Shown piece after piece: positions 25,745-33,605 of a stretch of DNA of 64,000 nt; position 1 is the stretch's first letter; every line of letters starts with the position of its first letter. The notes under the pieces are model-generated. The model was not told the DNA's origin. It ran no database searches and saw only the letters and a list, made by a program, of their open reading frames with translations. This DNA comes from Streptococcus mitis SK579. Its GTDB lineage: Bacteria; Bacillota; Bacilli; Lactobacillales; Streptococcaceae. The stretch covers positions 31,017-95,016 of the forward strand of contig NZ_AJJL01000049.1 of NCBI RefSeq assembly GCF_000257905.1, in the 5' to 3' direction. The translations under genes were made by a program, and so were the position numbers.

Positions 25745-26803
25745 ATGTCAGAAAAAAGACGTGACAATAAAGGTCGAATTTTAAAGACTGGAGAGAGCCA
25801 ACGAAAAGACGGAAGATACTTATACAAATATACAGATTCATTTGGAGAACCGCAATTTGTTTACTCGTGGAAACTTGTGGCTACAGACAGAGTACCAGCA
25901 GGAAAGCGTGATTGTATCTCACTTAGGGAGAAAATCGCAGAGTTACAGAAAGACATTCATGATGGTATTGATGTTGTAGGAAAGAAAATGACACTCTGCC
26001 AGCTTTACGCAAAACAGAACGCTCAAAGACCAAAGGTTAGAAAAAATACTGAAACTGGACGCAAATATCTTATGGATATTTTGAAGAAAGACAAGTTAGG
26101 TGCAAGAAGTATTGATAGTATTAAACCATCAGACGCTAAAGAATGGGCGATTAGAATGAGTGAAAATGGTTATGCCTATCAAACCATCAATAACTATAAA
26201 CGTTCTTTAAAGGCTTCATTCTACATTGCGATACAAGATGATTGTGTTCGGAAGAATCCATTTGACTTTCAACTGAATGCAGTTCTTGATGATGATACTG
26301 TCCCTAAGACCGTACTAACAGGAGAACAGGAAGAAAAACTGTTAGCCTTTGCGAAAGCTGATAAAACCTACAGCAAAAATTATGATGAAATTCTGATACT
26401 CTTAAAAACAGGTCTTCGTATTTCAGAGTTTGGTGGTTTGACACTTCCAGATTTAGATTTTGAGAATCGTCTTGTCAATATAGACCATCAGCTATTGAGA
26501 GATACTGAAATTGGGTACTACATTGAAACACCAAAGACCAAAAGTGGTGAACGTCAAGTTCCTATGGTTGAAGAAGCCTATCAAGCATTTAAGCGAGTGT
26601 TAGCGAATCGAAAGAATGATAAGCGTGTTGAGATTGATGGATATAGTGATTTCCTCTTTCTTAATAGAAAGAACTATCCAAAAGTGGCGAGTGACTATAA
26701 TGGTATGATGAAAGGTCTTGTTAAGAAATACAACAAGTATAATGATGATAAGTTACCACACATCACTCCATGTCGAATGTGTAAGCTTGTTGGAGAAACG
26801 TAG
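25745..26803 (+). pseudogene. int: Tn916 integrase, C-terminus lost
   Basis: The first ~342 residues match Tn916 Int: the N-terminal arm-binding domain (MSEKRRDNKGRI), the core-binding domain and the start of the catalytic domain with the first Arg (LKTGLRISEFGG) and Lys (TPKTKSGERQV). After HITP the frame enters foreign DNA, adds CRMCKLVGET and stops. The normal protein is about 405 residues; the His-x-x-Arg, second His and catalytic Tyr are all gone. It cannot cut DNA. Confidence 0.93.
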
Positions 26804-27048
26804 TTAATCCTCAAAAGATTCCCCAAACCTTTTGAGTCCCGCAGACGCATCATGTTGAGGCGGTAGCACTGCTTGTACGAGTTGAAGCATCAGAGAAGTA
26901 AAAGTAGATGTTCAGCCAATGCGACGAGGTGAGACCGAAGGTCGATAAGGTGTGTTCTGGGTATAGGACTCGTAAAGTAAGTAGGAAATATGACGAGATG
27001 ATGAAGAGCGCCTGAATTGGTCAGGTGACGTGCTTATTTACATTAGCC
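26775..27048 (+). mobile_element. Possible group II intron 5' end (degenerate, copy A)
   Basis: Non-coding sequence starting gaatGTGTAAGCTTGTT, rich in short stems and with blocks such as gaggtgagaccgaaggtcg and ggtataggactcgtaaag that look like folded-RNA domain I. Its first 42 bases recur at 33500-33541. Both copies begin right after gt(c/t)gaat, as expected of an intron-binding site followed by a GTG-type 5' end. No reverse transcriptase follows, so it would be a truncated relic. The assignment is tentative. Confidence 0.4.
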
Positions 27049-27074
27049 TGATAATGAAAATGGAGAGATTATCG

Positions 27075-27641
27075 ATGTTTATATTGGAATTGTACCAAAA
27101 TGATTATTCTAAAGATTTAGTCGCATTTGATTCCATAGAAGATGGGAAAACTTTTGTAGCACAAATCCCTGGATATACTTTAGAAACAGAAGATGGATTT
27201 GAAGTAGAGTTTTTTAATCCTACAAAACTACCAGACTATATGGAAATTATCTATAACGGAAACATTGTACCTTTATCTAAATTTATGTTCAATCATGAGG
27301 AAAATGTAGACATTATTTGGAAAGAGATTTCAAATTTATCCCTCAAAAACGATAGAGTGATTGAAGGATATTCAAAAATTGATGCATATGTCGTTAACAA
27401 CCATGAAGTTAAAGCCTATGTCGAAACAAGAGAAACGAACTATCGTAAAGCAAAAGACTTCTTAGAAAGCTACGGATATGAAATCGACAGAAGCTTTTTC
27501 GGAAGTGAAGACGGTGAAGCGATTCTCTACAGAAAAAAAGGGAGCGAAGATTGGCATTTCTTGTGTCACTTAGACCCAATGTTTGTAGAGATTGAAGATG
27601 TAGAAGGATATGTTAAAGAAGAAGTGGGAGAGATTCAATAG
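27075..27641 (+). CDS. Hypothetical acidic protein
   Basis: 188 residues from ATG 27075, chosen for its ggagag site; the frame extends further upstream without one. No recognised domain. It is acidic, with strand-rich halves: YSKDLVAFDSIEDGKTFV at the start, and ETNYRKAKDFLESYGYEID with YRKKGSEDWHFLCHLDP at the end. It has no signal peptide or membrane span. It stands alone between the intron-like relic and the RHH regulator. Immunity-type proteins can look like this, but that is only a guess. Confidence 0.6.
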   Translation: MFILELYQNDYSKDLVAFDSIEDGKTFVAQIPGYTLETEDGFEVEFFNPTKLPDYMEIIYNGNIVPLSKFMFNHEENVDIIWKEISNLSLKNDRVIEGYSKIDAYVVNNHEVKAYVETRETNYRKAKDFLESYGYEIDRSFFGSEDGEAILYRKKGSEDWHFLCHLDPMFVEIEDVEGYVKEEVGEIQ

Positions 27642-27913
27642 TCAATCAAAGTTCCTTGTGAGTATGTACCTTTGCTAATAAAAGCGTCAAAACGTTGTAA
27701 CGAAGGGGGTAAGAAAATCATTGAGTGTAAGCCTTTTTCTTGTTTAGAGGGAAAGTATTAGAGTAGCCTCTCATAATTTATACTAGATTTGATAACTTAT
27801 TTGAGATAGATTTTATTTCTATAAATACTGTGAAAATTTTTTAATACTAAAGATTTAAAGTTACTGTGTTAAAAATCCTCTCAGCTTTTAAACTAATGTA
27901 TTATAAAAGCCAG
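27642..27913. other. Gene-free gap before the RHH promoter
   Basis: About 270 AT-rich bases. I see no gene, RNA or repeat. The gap ends at the promoter/operator at 27914. Confidence 0.5.
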
Positions 27914-27943
27914 TTGACACAAGTGTTACACCTGTGATAGAAT
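27914..27943 (+). promoter_or_regulatory. RHH promoter with operator in the spacer
   Basis: TTGACA (27914-27919), 18-bp spacer, TAGAAT (27938-27943). The spacer and -35 end are filled by a near-perfect 19-bp palindrome cacaagtgt-t-acacctgtg (27918-27936). The same sequence recurs inverted at 28180-28196. An RHH repressor bound here would block RNA polymerase. Confidence 0.8.
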
Positions 27944-27961
27944 TAACTTGAGGTGATGAAA

Positions 27962-28150
27962 ATGGCAACCGATAAAAATAGAATAATGATTAGCTTGGAT
28001 GATAAAAATCTAGAGAAACTTGAAAATTTAGTAGAAGATGCTAGAGATAGAAGGGGAATGCGACTAACAAAGTCCCAGGTTATAGAATTACTCCTAAATA
28101 CTGTTGATTATTTCGATGATATTATGGGGGCTATTTACTCAAAAAAATAA
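27962..28150 (+). CDS. Ribbon-helix-helix regulator
   Basis: 62 residues from ATG 27962 (gaggtga 5 bases upstream; two earlier in-frame starts are too close to it). The arrangement is that of a CopG/Arc-type RHH protein: a short strand (NRIMISLDDKNLEKLENLV), then a helix and turn (RLTKSQVIELLL). It probably represses its own promoter and the ATP-grasp gene 62 bp downstream, because the same operator precedes both. Confidence 0.85.
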   Translation: MATDKNRIMISLDDKNLEKLENLVEDARDRRGMRLTKSQVIELLLNTVDYFDDIMGAIYSKK

Positions 28151-28179
28151 GAGCAAAATTGCTATTATTTTTTTACAAT

Positions 28180-28196
28180 CAGGTGTAACACTAGTG
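28180..28196 (-). promoter_or_regulatory. Second RHH operator, before the ATP-grasp gene
   Basis: caggtgtaacactagtg is the reverse complement of the palindrome at 27918 with one change over 17 bases. It ends 16 bases before the ATP-grasp start codon and overlaps the start of its ribosome site region. Confidence 0.75.
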
Positions 28197-28212
28197 AAAA
28201 AGGAGTGATAAA

Positions 28213-28971
28213 ATGGTTGTTTATATTAGACAAAGTAAATTACCAAGTGAGGTTTCAATTAATAAATACAATGCTCAAGTAGGTGCATACTTACAAGGAG
28301 AAGAAGTTATTTTATATCAATCTTTTTCTGAAATAAAACAGTTAACAAGTGATGATACTGTTGTAGATTATATAACGGAGACTAGAGCATTACTAAAAAT
28401 GATGGGGTTAAATGTTCCGGTTTATGACTATCCTATTGAGCTTAAAGAGTTTTATGGTCGAAAGATTTATGCTGGTATTTTAGGAGAGATTGTGAATATA
28501 CCTGATAATTGGGGAAAATTTATTAAGCCTAAAGCTGGTTCAAAAGTTTTTACTGGAAGAGTTGTTAATGGAACCCATGATTTAATAGGTATTGGTCTCC
28601 CTTTCGATTATCCTATATGGATTAGTGAAGTTGTAGAATTCATAGCAGAATGGCGTTGTTTTGTGTTAGATGGTCGCGTATTAGATGTTCGCCCCTATAC
28701 AGGTGATTATCATGCACAATTTGATCCTAGTTTAATTGATGAAGCAATATCTTGTTGGAAAGACGCGCCAATTGCTTATGGACTAGATATCGGTGTTACT
28801 CGTGATGGCAGAACACTTGTAGTTGAAGTAAATGATGGTTATGCATTGGGAAATTATGGACTATCTCCTTTAAACTCAATCAATTTTCATAAAGCTAGAT
28901 GGAAAGAAATGGTAAAACCTTTTTTTGAAAAAAACGATATCTTTACTATGCCTGAAAATATAAGTTTCTAA
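28213..28971 (+). CDS. ATP-grasp protein (DUF4343-type)
   Basis: 252 residues with aggagtga upstream. The C-terminal two thirds show an ATP-grasp pattern: KFIKPKAGSKVF (about 96-107) for phosphate binding, ISEVVEFIAEWRCFVLDGRV (about 137-156), and the metal-binding end VTRDGRTLVVEVNDGYALGNYG (about 195-216). ATP-grasp enzymes join a carboxylate to an amine or similar; the DUF4343 branch has no known substrate. A partial second copy lies at 33149, there followed directly by an ADP-ribosylglycohydrolase relic. Confidence 0.82.
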   Translation: MVVYIRQSKLPSEVSINKYNAQVGAYLQGEEVILYQSFSEIKQLTSDDTVVDYITETRALLKMMGLNVPVYDYPIELKEFYGRKIYAGILGEIVNIPDNWGKFIKPKAGSKVFTGRVVNGTHDLIGIGLPFDYPIWISEVVEFIAEWRCFVLDGRVLDVRPYTGDYHAQFDPSLIDEAISCWKDAPIAYGLDIGVTRDGRTLVVEVNDGYALGNYGLSPLNSINFHKARWKEMVKPFFEKNDIFTMPENISF

Positions 28972-28996
28972 AAGGGACAGAAGTAAATCCGTGTTT

Positions 28997-29024
28997 AACT
29001 GCAACTAGTAAGTTGCAGTTTTTT
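28997..29024 (+). terminator. Rho-independent terminator
   Basis: Perfect 10-bp arms aactgcaact / agttgcagtt with a 4-nt loop and six T. It ends the RHH/ATP-grasp transcript. Confidence 0.9.
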
Positions 29025-29163
29025 ATTTTGAATAATGATATAATAGGATAAGAAAATAATGAAAACGCTATATATTTGAAAATTGTTTAGAAAGTAGAAA
29101 GTATGAAAACAATTGATATGATTATTAAATCATTAACTTGAATTATAACAAAGGAGTACTAAC

Positions 29164-29508
29164 ATGCCGAAATATACCGACGAAGATATTAGAAAATTAA
29201 ATAAAATCACATTAAAAATTGCTGGTGATTATTTAGGTATAAGTTCACAGGCAGTTGCTATAGGTCTTAGAAATAATCTTCTTCCAATTGGTTTTGCTAT
29301 TCATAACGAAGAAAGAGACAGACGTTTCACTGAGAGTTGGTCATATCATATTATCGCTGAAAGAATGATTTCATACAATCACGGTAAGCTATCAGAGATT
29401 CGTGTTGAAAATATTGAAACTAGTTTAGATAAAATTATAGAGGAATTTAACGGATTAAAACAAGATTTACTTTTTATATTAAGCGAAAATGCAGAAGTGA
29501 AGAATTAG
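29164..29508 (+). CDS. Putative helix-turn-helix protein
   Basis: 114 residues with aaaggag upstream. Residues about 15-45 (KITLKIAGDYLGISSQAVAIGL) read like a DNA-binding helix-turn-helix. Then comes a strand-like block IGFAIHNEERDRRFTESWSYHI and a helical tail. No named family. It may control the 427-residue protein that follows after 75 bp, although it is not a typical repressor length. Confidence 0.65.
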   Translation: MPKYTDEDIRKLNKITLKIAGDYLGISSQAVAIGLRNNLLPIGFAIHNEERDRRFTESWSYHIIAERMISYNHGKLSEIRVENIETSLDKIIEEFNGLKQDLLFILSENAEVKN

Positions 29509-29583
29509 AGGTTTTTGAATTTGCGTTTTCGCTTGGTAAATATAAAAACGGTGATGTAAAATATAAGGGTAAAGGTGTTTCAA

Positions 29584-30867
29584 ATGAAGATGATAAAGAC
29601 CTTTTCTAGAGAAGAACTCTATGAAGAAATCTGGGAGATAAGTGCAAAACAAGTTTCATTGAAATATGATTTAAGCTATTCAGACTTACTTAAGAAATGC
29701 AAAGAGTTTGAAATCCCAATTCCAAATGGTAGTTATTGGTATCGTAAGAATACTGGACAAGATTTAAGTGAATTTATTGTTCCATTACCACAAAATGACG
29801 TAAATGAAGTTAATATTGATAGAAAAAGCTTAAAGAATAGTAGAATTAAAGCTGCTAAACATAAAGAAGATAGTACGGAAGATAAAAACGGAGATACTGT
29901 TAAACTTGATACAACTAGTATAAGAAGTTCATTATCATTTTTAGAGGACGATAAAATAGAGCTTATTATTGAAGCCGTTTCAAACCTAAACCAGTCTCCA
30001 AATAAGAGATTACATAAATCTGTAGCTAATCTAAGAGATAAAATCGCAGAGTGGAATAAGAGGGAAAAAGCTGCTTCCTATCCTTACTTTGATTCTAGAC
30101 ACAGATATAATGATTTAAAAGAACCTAAATTTGTAAAAAATATTTCAGTAAATTCTCTTCCACGTTTATATCGTTTTTTAGATACACTAGTTACTGTAAT
30201 TGAAAGAATCGGTGATAATGTAACTTCAAATTGGGATATTCAAATTGATAAGGATATTGTTCGTTTTGAAGTTATAGAATCAACAGACAAAGTAAGTCAT
30301 GAATTAACGAAAGAAGAAGCTAAAGAACTAGCAGAGTACAATGATAGCGTTAAGTTTAATAGATATGCTTTTAAACCAAGAATAAAGAAGTATGACTATA
30401 TTCCAAATGGAAAATTTCGATTTAAGATAATAGATGGTAAATACATTAAAGATACTAAAGAATTCACACTTGAACAATCAATCCCAGAAATAATCGTTTT
30501 AATTTACCAAGAGTATTATAAAGTTAAGAACTTACGACTTGAACGTGAAGAGAGAGCAAGACAATACGAAGAGGAGCAAGAGCGAAAAAGAAAATTACAA
30601 AATAGAATCGAAGAAGAGAAGAGGCGGACAATGTCTCTTCTGAATATGCTAGAAGATTTTCAAACAGCAAATGATTTAAGACTGATGGCTGATAAATTAG
30701 AGATAGCAGGGAAACTTAGTAAAGAGGAAATTGATTGGATTAGATCCAAAGCTGACTGGATCGACCCAATAGTTTCTTCAACAGACGAATTACTAGGAAT
30801 TAGAAATCATGAAAATTCTAGAGAACAAAAAGAACAATATCTAAGTGAGAAAAGGTACTACTGGTAA
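29584..30867 (+). CDS. Uncharacterised FSREELYEEIW-domain protein
   Basis: 427 residues from ATG 29584 (aaagg 8 bases upstream). The N-terminal 50 residues (FSREELYEEIWEISAKQVS then IPIPNGSYWYRKNTGQ) match a pattern I recall from many bacterial proteins of unknown function on mobile elements, usually (S)REELYELVW ... IPVPPRGYWAK. It looks like a helix-turn-helix. A middle domain (about 170-320) includes LPRLYRFLDTLVTVIE and a strand-rich part; a long Arg/Glu coiled coil follows (about 320-360). No catalytic motif is evident. Confidence 0.65.
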   Translation: MKMIKTFSREELYEEIWEISAKQVSLKYDLSYSDLLKKCKEFEIPIPNGSYWYRKNTGQDLSEFIVPLPQNDVNEVNIDRKSLKNSRIKAAKHKEDSTEDKNGDTVKLDTTSIRSSLSFLEDDKIELIIEAVSNLNQSPNKRLHKSVANLRDKIAEWNKREKAASYPYFDSRHRYNDLKEPKFVKNISVNSLPRLYRFLDTLVTVIERIGDNVTSNWDIQIDKDIVRFEVIESTDKVSHELTKEEAKELAEYNDSVKFNRYAFKPRIKKYDYIPNGKFRFKIIDGKYIKDTKEFTLEQSIPEIIVLIYQEYYKVKNLRLEREERARQYEEEQERKRKLQNRIEEEKRRTMSLLNMLEDFQTANDLRLMADKLEIAGKLSKEEIDWIRSKADWIDPIVSSTDELLGIRNHENSREQKEQYLSEKRYYW

Positions 30868-30875
30868 CTTTTATG

Positions 30876-30906
30876 TTGCAGTTTTTCAATTTATACATGG
30901 TATAAT
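30876..30906 (+). promoter_or_regulatory. Promoter of the membrane-protein operon
   Basis: TATAAT at 30901-30906 with an extended TGG, and a possible -35 TTGCAG at 30876-30881 (19-bp spacer). The first start codon is 28 bases downstream. Confidence 0.65.
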
Positions 30907-30934
30907 TAAAATAATAAAAGATTGAGGATTTTTT

Positions 30935-31459
30935 ATGAGTAAAGAAGCAGTATTTCAAAATGTAGAATCACTACAACAAGTTGTAAACATAATTAATGAA
31001 GCAGCGGCAGCTCTTAATGATAAAACACGTACAATAAGAGAGAGTCCAATTCCAGAAGTGTTAGCTGGTGCATTGGGGGCAGGTATTGGTGGGATAGGTT
31101 CATTCGCAGCTCTTTATGGTTTAGGTACTGTAGGGTTATCAGCGGCTGGCATTACTTCAGGTCTTGCAGCTATTGGCGGTGTCGTTGGAGGTGGTATGGT
31201 AGCTGGAGTGTTTGTAATGGCTGCTCCAGTCGTTGTATTAGCCGGAGGCGGTATATTATTAGCTTCTAATCTAAAAAATAAACAACTTAAACAGGAAAAA
31301 GAACGGTTATATAAAGAAGCATTGCAAAAACATGAAGCTATTATACAAGCTCTGAAAACTGAGGCAGATGCTGATAAGGAACGCCTAGATTATTTACAGA
31401 GTTTAAATATCCTCCTAACTCAAGCAATTAAAGATTTGAAAAACGATTTAGGGGATTAA
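30935..31459 (+). CDS. Glycine-rich membrane protein, first gene of a module
   Basis: 174 residues. After a polar N-terminus, residues about 43-112 are a continuous Gly/Ala-rich hydrophobic block (for example GALGAGIGGIGSFAALYGL and GGVVGGGMVAGVFVM), enough for two or three glycine-zipper membrane helices. The C-terminal 60 residues are a charged coiled coil. Such proteins can form pores or assemble in membranes, but no family is recognised. The next gene starts 2 bp after the stop, so the two are surely co-translated. Confidence 0.7.
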   Translation: MSKEAVFQNVESLQQVVNIINEAAAALNDKTRTIRESPIPEVLAGALGAGIGGIGSFAALYGLGTVGLSAAGITSGLAAIGGVVGGGMVAGVFVMAAPVVVLAGGGILLASNLKNKQLKQEKERLYKEALQKHEAIIQALKTEADADKERLDYLQSLNILLTQAIKDLKNDLGD

Positions 31460-31461
31460 CA

Positions 31462-32823
31462 ATGAGTAAATTCATTTATTCTGATGAAGAACAAAAATTC
31501 AATAATATTTTAACTCATCAAACCAAAGAGTTAGATTTAATAAACAGACCCGATATGTCTATTGCAGAAGAACGTATAGAGGAAAGTGAAAAATTATTGA
31601 GAGAGCTAGGCTATACTCTGTCTGATTTACCAATACTAGATACCGAAACTAAAAAACAAACTATCGTTGTACCTAAATGGGAAGACTTAGTAATAAAAGC
31701 GGAGTGCGAAGTTGGTTCAATGAATGAACTAGATGCACTCTTCACAAATGAAGAATTGGAACTTAATCAGACAGTTATTCAATCAATGCAGGATGATTTT
31801 AACAACATTCATAAACTTGATAAAATTGATATATCGATTTGTGCAGGAGCTGGTATATTAGCAGCGATTGTTGATATTCTTTTAATTGGAATACCTGAGA
31901 AAACTCCGAATGGTTTAAAAGGTGGCCCTTTATCTAATTATGTAAGAGACTGGTTTAATCAACGATTTTCTGAAGAAGAAATGGAAAAGTTGGCAAATTC
32001 AAAGGTCAGTAAAGTCCCTTTTGATGCTCAAGATAATCGTCATACTAAAGTAAATGTTAATGGACTGTCTGCATATTATCATAGATTGTTATCTCTTGGA
32101 CATGACCCCCTTCTTGGTTTAGTAATTGGTGTATCTGATATTCTAAATGGTAAGATGACTACTATTGATAAAACTGGGAAAATAGTATCTCAATTTATGG
32201 ATAATTACACAGATAGAAAAGAAAGTGATATTTTTGCAGCAATAGCAAAGCAGATAATTCATTTTAAATCTGATATTACGACATCAATGGGATTACCTGC
32301 ACCATTGATGGGATTATTTAATTTGCTTCAGTTTGGAAAAATTGGTGACGAGGATCAAACAATAGCAGAAATAGTACAAGGAATGTATTACGAAGGCTAT
32401 GATTTCATTTATTTTAGTAGTATGGCTATTTCCACAATGATTATTGAAGTTATAATCAGAATTGGATACGCCCTGAAGAAAATTAACGAAGGACATTCAA
32501 TAAAAAATTCTATTCCTTTTTCGTTGGATAGAGAGAAACACCCCAAATTACATACGATGCTATTTATTGGACATTCTATAGCCGCATCTGCTAATGCAGG
32601 GAAAATCTACTTTACAAAAAATCCTATGACAATAAATTACGCGCAATGGATTACTTTTGCAAAATATTCATACTCTCAGTTAAAGTGGGTGCTTATTGAG
32701 AAATCCGAATTGAGAGCTTCATATGTTTCGGATAAGATTTATAAGGAAACTCAGGAGGTTTATGAAAAAGTAAATCTTACCTTTAATAACTTCAGTAATG
32801 ATAGGTTAGTTATATTTGATTAA
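31462..32823 (+). CDS. Unknown membrane-associated protein, second gene of module
   Basis: 453 residues. The N-terminal 115 residues are soluble and charged. A hydrophobic segment follows (about 120-140, ISICAGAGILAAIVDILLIG), then a conserved-looking core around 195-240 (NVNGLSAYYHRLLSLGHDP, then LLGLVIGVSDILNGKMT), and another hydrophobic segment near 305-325. Histidine and aspartate in the GHDP block could be catalytic or structural. I cannot assign a family. It overlaps nothing and is followed after 28 bp by a small gene with its own ribosome site. Confidence 0.7.
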   Translation: MSKFIYSDEEQKFNNILTHQTKELDLINRPDMSIAEERIEESEKLLRELGYTLSDLPILDTETKKQTIVVPKWEDLVIKAECEVGSMNELDALFTNEELELNQTVIQSMQDDFNNIHKLDKIDISICAGAGILAAIVDILLIGIPEKTPNGLKGGPLSNYVRDWFNQRFSEEEMEKLANSKVSKVPFDAQDNRHTKVNVNGLSAYYHRLLSLGHDPLLGLVIGVSDILNGKMTTIDKTGKIVSQFMDNYTDRKESDIFAAIAKQIIHFKSDITTSMGLPAPLMGLFNLLQFGKIGDEDQTIAEIVQGMYYEGYDFIYFSSMAISTMIIEVIIRIGYALKKINEGHSIKNSIPFSLDREKHPKLHTMLFIGHSIAASANAGKIYFTKNPMTINYAQWITFAKYSYSQLKWVLIEKSELRASYVSDKIYKETQEVYEKVNLTFNNFSNDRLVIFD

Positions 32824-32851
32824 ATTAATAAACTTAGATAAAAGGAAAACA

Positions 32852-33092
32852 ATGAAAAAAAGTCTATACAATCTATTGTCAATGATTCCAATATATGGAA
32901 CATTTTTAAAATTTTCAAGTAAAGGTGAAATGAGGTTATGTAGTCCACTTTATCAAGATTTTTTAGATGAAGGAATTAATCCAAATGATATATTCTTACT
33001 TCTTGAAAAAAAAATATCCTGGTGAGGTAGTTACAAGAGACCGTTTCTACGAAGGTTATAGAGAAATACTGGAATCTTTGAACAAAAAGTAA
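32852..33092 (+). pseudogene. Third small gene of the module, broken at an A9 tract
   Basis: Start ATG 32852 with aaagg. The frame MKKSLYNLLSMIPIYGTF... ends at 33023-33025, just past nine consecutive A (33006-33014). Removing one A joins it to a second frame (YPGEVVTRDRFYEGYREILE) that stops at 33090-33092, giving 79 residues. The homopolymer could cause phase variation or transcriptional slippage, so the gene may still make the full product in some cells. The N-terminus is weakly hydrophobic. Function unknown. Confidence 0.6.
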
Positions 33093-33148
33093 TAAGGAAA
33101 AAATTTTCTGTTATAGATATAATATTAGTGAAGTTCTAAAATTCATTT

Positions 33149-33316
33149 GATGGCAGAACACTTGTTGTTGAAGTGAATGATGGTTATGCATTGGGAAATT
33201 ATGACCTCTCTCCTTTAAACTCAATCAATTTTCATAGAGCTAGATAGAAAGAAATGGTAAAACCCTATTTTGAAAAAAATGATGTTTTTAAAATAAAACA
33301 TGACATTATTTTCTAA
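33149..33316 (+). pseudogene. 3' relic of a second ATP-grasp gene
   Basis: 56 codons closely similar in DNA and protein to the end of the gene at 28213 (DGRTLVVEVNDGYALGNY). An internal TAG replaces the Trp codon of HKARWKEM. The last residues differ (KIKHDIIF). It is a remnant of a paralogue, not a fresh copy. Confidence 0.9.
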
Positions 33317-33372
33317 AAAAATATGTTAGTTAGCCCAAATAGAAAGCATCAAAATGAACAAGGAGAAATCTG

Positions 33373-33501
33373 ATGCTTGGAGCAATTGTTGGAGATATTG
33401 TAGGTTCTGTTTACGAATGGAACAATATCAAAACGAAGAATTTTCCTTTATTTCTTGAGGATTGTTTTTTCACGGATGATACGGTAAGTCCGAACCGTTG
33501 A
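33373..33501 (+). pseudogene. 5' relic of a second ADP-ribosylglycohydrolase gene
   Basis: ATG with aaggaga upstream. About 37 codons (MLGAIVGDIVGSVYEWNN...) closely match the intact gene at 34264 and break off after FTDDTV. The frame then runs into the intron-like repeat and stops. It begins 56 bp after the ATP-grasp relic, showing that the two genes were once adjacent. Confidence 0.9.
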
Positions 33502-33541
33502 ATGTGTAAGCTTGTTAGTGAAACGTAGCTAATCCTCAAAA
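33500..33541 (+). repeat. Second copy of the intron-like 5' sequence (copy B)
   Basis: 42 bases matching 26775-26816 with four or five changes, starting gaatgtgtaagcttgtt. It lies directly behind the truncated ADP-ribosylglycohydrolase and continues into unrelated sequence. The same DNA stands at the truncation of Tn916 int. Confidence 0.85.
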
Positions 33542-33605
33542 TAAGGAAACTAAAACTTCATTATTTTGAGATGACAACCTAAATTGGTTTTAAGGAGGTG
33601 TTATA

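Larger units (their letters stand above)
20903..26769 (+). mobile_element. Tn916-family fragment, tet(M) to truncated int
   Basis: Gene order tet(M), orf6, orf9 (reverse), orf7, orf8, xis, int is that of the right part of Tn916. The transfer genes that stand left of tet(M) and the attachment ends are absent. The left border is approximate, where recombinase sequence meets the tet(M) leader; the right border is where int codons stop matching, after HITP. The fragment therefore cannot excise by its own integrase. Confidence 0.85.

Noticed and set aside
27030..27074. Upstream start at 27030 for the hypothetical protein at 27075
   Set aside because: No ribosome site there and the extension lies at the end of the intron-like relic; ATG 27075 has ggagag.
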